In this document: piece by piece, positions 6,859-12,502 of the stretch | Layout of the letters: each line of letters starts with the position of its first letter | Position numbering within the stretch: the stretch's first letter is position 1 | NCBI GenBank assembly: GCA_002479815.1 | Contig: DLPA01000171.1 | Coordinates: 1 to 16,657, forward strand | From: a bacterium UBA7470 | GTDB lineage: Bacteria; Pseudomonadota; Gammaproteobacteria; Burkholderiales; Burkholderiaceae_C | Direction of reading: 5' to 3' | Length of the DNA: 16,657 nt | Notes under the pieces: model-generated | Databases searched by the model: none | The model's input: only the letters and a program-made list of their open reading frames with translations | Told to the model about the DNA's origin: nothing | Translations under genes and position numbers: made by a program

Positions 6859-7383
6859 ATGTGTGCGACTGTATTCCCGTACCGTTTTCGTTGCTTCAGC
6901 TGCTCGCTGAAAAGTTTGGTGTCTTTAACAGGACTCGTTTTTACACTTTCGGCTGGTGCAATGGCTGAATACCCATCTTTTGGCATCATTACCAGCGTGA
7001 CTGGAGAAACCCAGTTGGTGATTGATGTGAAGTCATCACCAGATGCAAAACCAGACAAAGACCAACGCATCGTGAATGTGGCAGGGGTAAGAGGGACGGG
7101 ACGTGAAACCAACGCCGTATTTCAACTTGAAAAACTGGTTTTAGGACGGAACGTGGAGCTACAAAATTGCTCACATAAACCGCTCACACCGCATCAACTG
7201 TCTTGCGACGTCATCATCAACCTAGGACGCGTAACGGCGCCACCTGTGAACTTGGCAGATATGTTGAAGGCATGGGGACTTGCTCAGAATGGCACGGGCA
7301 ACAATGCACCTGCCAGAACTGAGTCTGCACCAAACCTCAAGCCCGCCTCTACGTCCTCATCAACAAGAGGATCCAGATCGTAG
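6859..7383 (+). CDS. Small secreted protein, probable inactive staphylococcal-nuclease (SNase/OB)-like fold
   Basis: I do not recognise a named gene. The ATG at 6859 has AAAGG 11 bases upstream and gives 174 residues; a TTG at 6853 would add two. A signal peptide is visible: hydrophobic segment about 19-33 ending SAGAMA, with cleavage before EYPSF. Residues 42-145 follow the order of the SNase fold. GIITSVTGETQLVIDV stands where nucleases have the DGDT strand, QRIVNVAGVRG where they have VRLAGIDAPE, AVFQLEKLVLGRNVEL where they have the helix and following strand, and NLADMLKAWGLAQ where they have VN..L...GLA. The catalytic Asp, Glu and both Arg appear to be missing, so it should not cut nucleic acid. 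C104 and C116 could form a disulfide after export. The tail (150-174) is rich in Ser, Thr, Pro and Asn. It is a single-gene unit ending just before a strong terminator. The fold is inferred from pattern alone. Confidence 0.75.
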   Translation: MCATVFPYRFRCFSCSLKSLVSLTGLVFTLSAGAMAEYPSFGIITSVTGETQLVIDVKSSPDAKPDKDQRIVNVAGVRGTGRETNAVFQLEKLVLGRNVELQNCSHKPLTPHQLSCDVIINLGRVTAPPVNLADMLKAWGLAQNGTGNNAPARTESAPNLKPASTSSSTRGSRS

Positions 7384-7411
7384 ACAACCTTTCAGATGCA
7401 CCACAAACAAA

Positions 7412-7445
7412 AAAGCCTCTGTTACTTTTTAATAACAGAGGCTTT
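7412..7445. terminator. Strong bidirectional intrinsic terminator
   Basis: A perfect 13-bp stem, AAAGCCTCTGTTA (7412-7424) with TAACAGAGGCTTT (7433-7445), encloses an 8-base loop. On the + strand it is followed by ACTTTTTTGG. On the - strand the stem is followed by a T run, because the + strand has CAAACAAAAAA before it. It lies between the + strand gene ending at 7383 and the - strand tRNA-Lys gene whose 3' end is at 7453, so it can end both transcripts. Confidence 0.93.
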
Positions 7446-7452
7446 ACTTTTT

Positions 7453-7528
7453 TGGTAGGACGTACAAGATTCGAACTTGTGACCAACGGATTAAAAGTCC
7501 GCTGCTCTACCAACTGAGCTAACGTCCC
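7453..7528 (-). tRNA. tRNA-Lys, anticodon UUU
   Basis: This 76-nucleotide tRNA lies on the - strand with CCA encoded at 7453-7455. The acceptor stem GGGACGT pairs with ACGTCCT, with one G-T wobble at position 1-72. The D arm contains AGCTCAGTTGGTAGAGC. The anticodon arm is GCGGA, loop CTTTTAA, TCCGT, so the anticodon is UUU, with U36 followed by A37. The T loop is TTCGAAT in a 5-bp stem (ACAAG/CTTGT), and the discriminator base is A. U36-A37 is the context for t6A and for the cyclic ct6A made by TcdA, whose gene lies just upstream. It is expressed alone from the promoter at 7573-7602 and ends at the terminator at 7412-7445. Confidence 0.97.
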
Positions 7529-7572
7529 ATCTGACAGTTTTCTGTAGTTTACAGCATTGTGTCGATCCTCGT

Positions 7573-7602
7573 ATTATAGTCTCTTTTATTGGTATGCGTC
7601 AA
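7573..7602 (-). promoter_or_regulatory. Sigma-70 promoter of tRNA-Lys
   Basis: Read on the - strand, TTGACG (7597-7602) is followed after 18 bases by a perfect TATAAT (7573-7578). Transcription should start near 7566, giving a leader of about 38 bases before the mature tRNA 5' end at 7528. The promoter begins only two bases after the tcdA stop, so the tRNA can be made independently of the tcdA transcript. Read-through from tcdA into the tRNA is also possible, because I see no terminator between them. Confidence 0.82.
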
Positions 7603-7604
7603 AA

Positions 7605-8465
7605 TCATTCCTGATTTTTAGTATTTTTGTTCGTCTTATGGGACAGCGCTGCCAAGGCATTCAGCACGTGGCCAGCAGCAGCGAATCCCAAACTGGCCGT
7701 CATTGTCACGACAGAACCATAGCCATGACAGTTTAAATTGGCCTCCGTATGCTCCGCTTGACTTGGGCTGAAGTCGCACGCGACATCGGACGGTTGCTTC
7801 ACACTTTCCCGCGTGAATAGGCATGACACGCGCATCGCACCGGTTCTAGATGCACCGTGATATTTACGCAGCCTGTAACGCACTTGAGCCAATAATGGAT
7901 CATGTGTGACTTGAGACAAATCGGCCATCTCAATCGCATGTGCTTGCGTTTTTCCACCAGCGGCACCCACACATACGTGAACAAGTCCTTGCTCCAGCGC
8001 CCATGCCGCTATCGCTGTTTTGGCTTGGACTTGATCGCAAGCATCAACAATCGCATTCGGAACCCCCTCTAATAAAGTCATGAGTTCATTCAGATTGTTG
8101 GCAGTGACAAAATCATCAAGCGTATCGACCACACATTGAGGGTGATAGGCATGAATGCGTTCGCGCATGGCGTCTACTTTGGCTTGCCCCAGAGTGGCGT
8201 CAAGCGCGTGAATCTGGCGATTGATATTAGATTCAGAGATGTGATCCAAGTCGATCAGGCTCAAACGCTTGACACCTGAGCGTGCCAACGCTTCTGCAGT
8301 CCAAGAGCCGACTCCGCCAATGCCAACGACAACCACATGGGCATTGAAAATGGCTGCAGCGCCTTTCTGGCCATAGAGTCGGCGCAAGCCTCCGAAGCGA
8401 CGTTCAACATCTGGCACGACACTATCTTGGAACGGAGGAGTGGTCCACACATTCAAGGTACTCAT
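7605..8465 (-). CDS. tcdA: tRNA threonylcarbamoyladenosine dehydratase TcdA (CsdL)
   Basis: This 286-residue cytoplasmic E1-like (ThiF/MoeB superfamily) enzyme uses ATP to dehydrate t6A at position 37 of ANN-decoding tRNAs into cyclic ct6A. The evidence is RRFGGLRRLYGQKGAAA near the N-terminus, the nucleotide-binding GIGGVGSWTAEALARSGV (48-65), LIDLD (70-74), NINRQIHAL (80-88) and DACDQVQAKTAI (141-152). YGSVVTMTASLGFAAAGHVL stands near the C-terminus. There is no CxxC zinc motif and no C-terminal rhodanese domain, which separates it from MoeB and MoeZ. Its start overlaps the stop of the upstream YeeE/YedE gene by ATGA, so translation is coupled. The gene is followed by tRNA-Lys(UUU), one of the enzyme's expected substrates. 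CsdA and CsdE, its E. coli partners, are not in the window. Confidence 0.94.
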   Translation of the reverse strand: MSTLNVWTTPPFQDSVVPDVERRFGGLRRLYGQKGAAAIFNAHVVVVGIGGVGSWTAEALARSGVKRLSLIDLDHISESNINRQIHALDATLGQAKVDAMRERIHAYHPQCVVDTLDDFVTANNLNELMTLLEGVPNAIVDACDQVQAKTAIAAWALEQGLVHVCVGAAGGKTQAHAIEMADLSQVTHDPLLAQVRYRLRKYHGASRTGAMRVSCLFTRESVKQPSDVACDFSPSQAEHTEANLNCHGYGSVVTMTASLGFAAAGHVLNALAALSHKTNKNTKNQE

Positions 8466-9577
8466 GCCTCACGCATGACCAACCAAAGCTGAAATTTCAA
8501 GCCTGCAATACCCCCAGCCAAAATGCCAAGTACTGCAAACAAGCTGGTCACCCCCAAAGTTGATAGACCAGACAAACCCTGTCCTACTGTGCACCCCATC
8601 GCCGTGACACCCCCAACCCCCATCAGCACAGCACCGACAAGATGTAACGCTGTATCTTGCGTATTTCTAAACCCTTCCCAATAAAAAGAGCGTGAAGTCA
8701 CCGACTGAATCAAAGACCCTGCGACCACACCGAAAACGGACACCACTCCAACGGTCAACACTTTGTTTTTATCACTGAAATAAATCAGCCAATCCAGGGT
8801 GTACGCCATGGGTGCAGTGAACGTCATAGACTCCATCTGACCACTGTTGGTCGCCAAGTACACAGCCTCTAAAGTTTCAGGGTGTTCGGGCAAGAACCCC
8901 AAGTGCCCTGTGATCCACCACATCCCACTGACACAGGCACCGATGCCCAAACCCGCCAACACCGCATTTGATTGGCGGAATTCCGCACTGAGCAAAGCCC
9001 AGACTGTCAAACACGTACCAATCAATAAGGCAAGAGTCAAGCCAGCCGCGCTGGCAGACAGTCCTGTGACATCGGCCAGCAGCAAAGGCAAGCTCCCACC
9101 CGCTTTCAGGTCAAACGAGACGGCATCGACTGTTTTGCTGCGTGCGACAGCAGTAATGCCTTTTAAAGTGGCAAATGCCGTAATACCCATGACTGCAAAT
9201 ACCACCAACGCTTTTAAGCTTCCACCGCCAATGCGCACCAGCGTTTTACTTCCACAGCCAGATGCAAGCACCATACCAAAACCAAACAGCGCACCACCTG
9301 TAATACCAGACAGCCAAACCACGCGGCTGTTGGTGTAGAAGGTCTTGGTGGCATCAATCATGCCCAAATAAGCCATGCCATAAAAACCGATGGCAGCCAC
9401 CCCAACCGCCATACCCCACATCCGCATTCGCGTCCAGTCGCCCATATTGACGATGTCACTGAGTGCGCCCATCGTACAGAACTGGGTTTTTTGGGCAATC
9501 CAGCCAAAAAGCAAAGACACAACGAAAGCAGCCCACAAAACTTGAGCTTGAAGGGAAGACAAATCAGACGCAGACAT
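8462..9577 (-). CDS. YeeE/YedE family sulfur-compound (thiosulfate-type) transporter
   Basis: This 371-residue inner-membrane protein is almost wholly hydrophobic, with about nine or ten helices. It contains the three conserved cysteines of the TsuA/YeeE family: C34 in QKTQFCTMGALSDI, C108 in LASGCGSKTLVRIGGG, and C329 in AMGCTVGQGLSG. These lie along the path by which thiosulfate is thought to be relayed in characterised members. The repeated GC..G pattern fits the internal two-fold repeat. The ATG at 9577 has no clear ribosome site; a start at M37 would lose C34, so the long form is kept. It overlaps tcdA by four bases downstream and is 72 bases after cpoB. No TusA-like sulfur carrier or rhodanese gene, the usual partners of this family, is adjacent. 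Thiosulfate as substrate is inferred from the family; selenium or other sulfur species are possible. Confidence 0.9.
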   Translation of the reverse strand: MSASDLSSLQAQVLWAAFVVSLLFGWIAQKTQFCTMGALSDIVNMGDWTRMRMWGMAVGVAAIGFYGMAYLGMIDATKTFYTNSRVVWLSGITGGALFGFGMVLASGCGSKTLVRIGGGSLKALVVFAVMGITAFATLKGITAVARSKTVDAVSFDLKAGGSLPLLLADVTGLSASAAGLTLALLIGTCLTVWALLSAEFRQSNAVLAGLGIGACVSGMWWITGHLGFLPEHPETLEAVYLATNSGQMESMTFTAPMAYTLDWLIYFSDKNKVLTVGVVSVFGVVAGSLIQSVTSRSFYWEGFRNTQDTALHLVGAVLMGVGGVTAMGCTVGQGLSGLSTLGVTSLFAVLGILAGGIAGLKFQLWLVMREA

Positions 9578-9609
9578 GGCGCAACAATATCAACAGAGGA
9601 AAAAGAGGA

Positions 9610-9634
9610 CTCTCCGTGTTTGCGACAAGGAGAG
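9610..9634 (-). terminator. Possible intrinsic terminator after cpoB
   Basis: On the - strand, CTCTCC (9634-9629) pairs perfectly with GGAGAG (9615-9610), with a possible inner TGT/ACA extension. It is followed by TCCTCTTTTTCC, a broken T run. It lies 16 bases past the cpoB stop and 33 bases before the YeeE/YedE start. It could end or attenuate the tol transcript ahead of the transporter gene, though the stem is short. Confidence 0.4.
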
Positions 9635-9649
9635 GAAGCAAATACAACC

Positions 9650-10459
9650 TTAGCGTATTTTCGCCAACCGGTCTTTGGCAGTGGCTGCTGCCTCAGTTTG
9701 GGGATGTACCTTGATCAGGTCTTCTAGTGTGCGGCGTGCAGACTTTGTGTCTTTAAGCTCAAGCTGGCAATTGGCCATCGCCAAACGGGCTTCTGCTACC
9801 CGAGTATGGGCGGGAGCGACGACGAGTAAGCGACGATAAGACTCCAGTGCTTCTTTAAACTGCCCACTGGCATATTGGGCGTTGCCCAACCAATACCAAG
9901 TGGCGGGAATGTAACCACTGTCTGGGTAGCGTTTTAAGAACGCCAACAAAGAAGTGACCGCTCCATCAAATGTGCCTTTACGAATCAGCCCCATTGCTTG
10001 CTCAAAATCTTGTTTTTCTTCTGGTTTGGTCTTGAAGGTATCGCCTTCCACGCTCACACGCAAAGGCTCTAGTTGTCGCACCCTATCTTCTAAAGCCGCC
10101 ATGACATCTTTTTGTTGACGCTGCAAGTCTGAGACGTCTCGTGCCAATTGCTCCATTTGCCCGCGCATTTTGGCTTGATCTTGGCGCAACAGCTCTATTT
10201 GGTTAGAAATATCCAACAGACTGCGTCGCGTGGGGATGGTGGACTCGTCATTTAACCTAGAAAAATCCTGACCCAAGCGCTGCAGCTGTGCATCGGTTTG
10301 ACGACGGTGTGCGTCTATGCGTTCGCGCAGGTCGATGATGGCTTTTCTGGCCTCATCATCACCAAACAATTGCGCCTGTGCTGCGATGGGCAACAGGAGT
10401 GTTGTGGTCATGCACAAACCGGCCAAACCATTCGCAAAACGACGATACGCAAATTCCAT
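9650..10459 (-). CDS. cpoB: Cell division coordinator CpoB (YbgF), Tol-Pal associated
   Basis: CpoB is a periplasmic protein that links peptidoglycan synthesis with outer-membrane constriction through TolA and PBP1B. The ATG at 10459 gives 269 residues and has AAAGGGG six bases upstream. A TTG two codons earlier is open but less likely. A signal peptide runs to about residue 29 (IAAQAQ, cleavage before QLFGDDE). A coiled-coil trimerisation region rich in Q, R, E and L follows (about 33-115, RIDAHRRQTDAQLQRLGQ). Three TPR-like repeats then fill about 138-267, including FEQAMGLIRKGTFDGAV, YWLGNAQYASGQFKEAL and LAMANCQLELKDTKSAR. This is the standard CpoB layout and length. It is the last of the tolB-pal-cpoB set, 67 bases after pal. 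Its stop lies 72 bases before the transporter gene. Confidence 0.94.
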   Translation of the reverse strand: MEFAYRRFANGLAGLCMTTTLLLPIAAQAQLFGDDEARKAIIDLRERIDAHRRQTDAQLQRLGQDFSRLNDESTIPTRRSLLDISNQIELLRQDQAKMRGQMEQLARDVSDLQRQQKDVMAALEDRVRQLEPLRVSVEGDTFKTKPEEKQDFEQAMGLIRKGTFDGAVTSLLAFLKRYPDSGYIPATWYWLGNAQYASGQFKEALESYRRLLVVAPAHTRVAEARLAMANCQLELKDTKSARRTLEDLIKVHPQTEAAATAKDRLAKIR

Positions 10460-10526
10460 AGTCAACCCCTTTGCAAGAGAGAACCCGCCTCAAACCGAAG
10501 ATCCAGCAGGAAACGCAGGCACGTAC

Positions 10527-11102
10527 TCAGCGATACACCAGCTCGACGCGACGGTTTTTCGCATAGGCTGTTTCGTCTGCATTTGAAGCTGCTGGTTTTT
10601 CTTCACCAAAACTCACAGGCTCTTGTTGGGCTTCAGACACGCCCAGCACAGATAATGAACGGCGTACAGCCTCGGCTCGCTTCTGTCCTAAAGCCAAGTT
10701 GTATTCACGGCTACCACGCTCATCGGTATGCCCTTGCAACAAAACACGGCGACTTGGATCGGCTTTCAAGAAACGGGCGTGCGCTTCCAGCGTAGAGGTG
10801 TATTCTGACTTGACGATAAAGCTGTCGTAGTCAAAATAAACCACACGGGCCACTGATGCAGGTGGCTCGACCATGGCACGCGGGTCGATCGATACAGGTT
10901 CTACTGCTCGATTGGTTGCGGCTGTACCGGTATTGTTTCGTCCGGCATTAGGATCAATGGGGGTGACAGGTGTACCCGTGCGGTCGGACACGGGCGTTTC
11001 ATCCAGTTTCACGCTAGAGCCACACGCTGCCAACACGGCGCACGCTGCGGCTACAGGCAATACACGAGAAAGACGAGAAGAAGAAAGCAAAGAAACTATC
11101 AC
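10527..11102 (-). CDS. pal: Peptidoglycan-associated lipoprotein Pal
   Basis: Pal is an outer-membrane lipoprotein that binds peptidoglycan and TolB and pulls the envelope together at division. The start is a GTG at 11102 with AGGTG eight bases upstream. The 191 residues begin with a lipoprotein signal whose lipobox LAAC places the lipidated Cys at C27. A Pro/Thr/Asn-rich linker (about 30-80) follows, then an OmpA-like domain (about 85-191). Family motifs are VVYFDYDSF, GHTDERGSREYNLALGQKRA (124-143, containing the D127 expected to contact diaminopimelate), SFGEEKP and AKNRRVELVY. The N-terminal eleven residues before the hydrophobic core are Ser/Arg-rich and slightly long. It sits 44 bases after tolB and 67 before cpoB on the same strand, consistent with one operon. 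Confidence 0.96.
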   Translation of the reverse strand: MIVSLLSSSRLSRVLPVAAACAVLAACGSSVKLDETPVSDRTGTPVTPIDPNAGRNNTGTAATNRAVEPVSIDPRAMVEPPASVARVVYFDYDSFIVKSEYTSTLEAHARFLKADPSRRVLLQGHTDERGSREYNLALGQKRAEAVRRSLSVLGVSEAQQEPVSFGEEKPAASNADETAYAKNRRVELVYR

Positions 11103-11146
11103 TTAAAACACCTACAGGTTATAAAAAAATCAGTTGAGCAGACTTG

Positions 11147-12427
11147 TTAGGGTACAAACGGCCCCCAGTCAGGCTCTCGAATGTCGCCTTGTGCTCCAGC
11201 CAAACGGGTTTTAATGCGGCCATCCAGCGTGGTTGTCATCAACGCTTCTTGTCCACCCTGGCGAGTGGCATAGACAATGAGTCTGCCGTTGGGGGCAAAG
11301 CTTGGGCTTTCATCGGCCGTGGTGTCCGTCACAGGTACAGCTTGACCTGAGAGTAAATCCATGACGTACAACTTAAAGCCGCCACCAATGCGGGATACGT
11401 ACGCCAAGGTCTTACCGTCTGGACTGATGGCTGGTGACGTGTTGTAACTGCCATTGAATGTCACCCGTTCGCCAGAGCCTCCGCTGGCAGGCATACGATA
11501 AATCTGGGGTGCTCCACCCCGATCGCTGACAAAGTAAATCATCCGCCCCTTGGCATCCCATGCCGCTTCAGTATCAATGCCAGATGAGTGTGTGAGGCGG
11601 TTTTGCTGGCCTGATGCTGCATCCACAAAGTACAACTGCGAAGAACCGTCCAAGGTCAAGGTTGCAACGATCCCCCTGCCGTCAGGCGACCATGCTGGCG
11701 CACTGTTAGAACCACGGAAATTCGCCAGCATACGGCGGCGACCTGTTGCCACTTCGTGGGCATAGATCACAGGCTTACGAGACTCGAACGATACATAAGC
11801 CAACTGCGTGCCGTTTGGCGACCATGCAGGCGAAATAATCGGCTCTGCACTGCTCAGGGCGGCCTGTGCGCCTTCGCCGTCGGCATCGGCCACCCACAGC
11901 GTGTGTTTGTTGCTGGCCTTGGTGACATACGCAATGCGTGTCGAAAACACACCTTTATCACCTGTGATTTTTTCATATATGTAGTCGGCAATGCGATGGG
12001 CGGCCAAGCGCAAGTCCCCTGAGCGCACTGGCAGACTCATGCCGCCTAAGTCTTGCAACTTCACGACATCCCAAGCCCGAAATCGCACATCAAATCGCCC
12101 ATCGGCCAAACGGCTGACGCTTCCAGTGACCAACACGTCGGTGGTGCGCTCACGCCAAGGGGCCAAATCAGGACGCGACATTTCATCCAGTTGTGTACCA
12201 GCGACTGGGTGGACAAACCGGAACTGCCCACTCCGCTCTAAGTCGGCTCGAATGAGCTGTGCCAGGTCCACAGGTATCTGATCTCCACCTTTAAACGCAG
12301 CAACAGAAAAGGGGAATTGCGTCAAACCCACACCAGAGACTTCAACCCGAAACTGCGCTTGGGCAGCTGCGAAAGGCCATAAAGCAGAAGCACCTAACAT
12401 GGTACGGCGGGAAAAGAGGGCATTCAT
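11147..12427 (-). CDS. tolB: Tol-Pal system protein TolB, with Tat-like signal
   Basis: TolB is a periplasmic beta-propeller that partners Pal and TolA in the Tol-Pal envelope machine. The 426 residues start with a signal sequence carrying SRRTML at 6-11, which resembles a twin-arginine motif, then a hydrophobic core and cleavage near AAQA-QF (about 24). The N-terminal alpha/beta domain spans about 25-160 (PFSVAAFKGGDQIPVD, LIRADLERSGQF, WRERTTDVLVTGSV). It is followed by five propeller repeats with PAWSPNG, PAWSPDG, AAWDAKG, PAISPDG and PSFAPNG signatures. The C-terminus, GDIREPDWGPFVP, matches the family. Length is normal. There is no good ribosome site before the ATG. tolQ, tolR and tolA, which usually precede it, are absent: the divergent msbA-type gene starts 75 bases away. 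It leads the tolB-pal-cpoB operon. Confidence 0.96.
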   Translation of the reverse strand: MNALFSRRTMLGASALWPFAAAQAQFRVEVSGVGLTQFPFSVAAFKGGDQIPVDLAQLIRADLERSGQFRFVHPVAGTQLDEMSRPDLAPWRERTTDVLVTGSVSRLADGRFDVRFRAWDVVKLQDLGGMSLPVRSGDLRLAAHRIADYIYEKITGDKGVFSTRIAYVTKASNKHTLWVADADGEGAQAALSSAEPIISPAWSPNGTQLAYVSFESRKPVIYAHEVATGRRRMLANFRGSNSAPAWSPDGRGIVATLTLDGSSQLYFVDAASGQQNRLTHSSGIDTEAAWDAKGRMIYFVSDRGGAPQIYRMPASGGSGERVTFNGSYNTSPAISPDGKTLAYVSRIGGGFKLYVMDLLSGQAVPVTDTTADESPSFAPNGRLIVYATRQGGQEALMTTTLDGRIKTRLAGAQGDIREPDWGPFVP

Positions 12428-12502
12428 GAAGAAAAAAGCTTAGAGCGAACGTTTAACAGCACACCATATCAACGACAGCCAACTGCGGATAATAACGGAC
12501 TT
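12428..12502. promoter_or_regulatory. Divergent intergenic region between tolB and msbA
   Basis: These 75 bases must carry start signals for both divergent genes unless either is read from a more distant promoter. On the + strand GATAAT (12488-12493) is a possible -10 element, which would start transcription only a few bases before the msbA ATG. On the - strand TTGGCT, 18 bases, TGTTAA is a weak candidate for tolB. Neither gene has a strong Shine-Dalgarno sequence. The elements are suggestive only. Confidence 0.35.

Noticed and set aside
7453..7528. tRNA-Lys as an integration site of a mobile element
   Set aside because: I found no integrase gene and no second copy of the tRNA 3' end in the window.
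8847..9338. 163-codon + strand frame opposite the YeeE/YedE gene
   Set aside because: Its product is a low-complexity Ala/Pro/Thr protein antisense to conserved membrane helices and the conserved C108 motif.
10298..10795. 165-codon + strand frame across the cpoB/pal junction
   Set aside because: It is antisense to two well-defined genes, has no family motif and no ribosome site.
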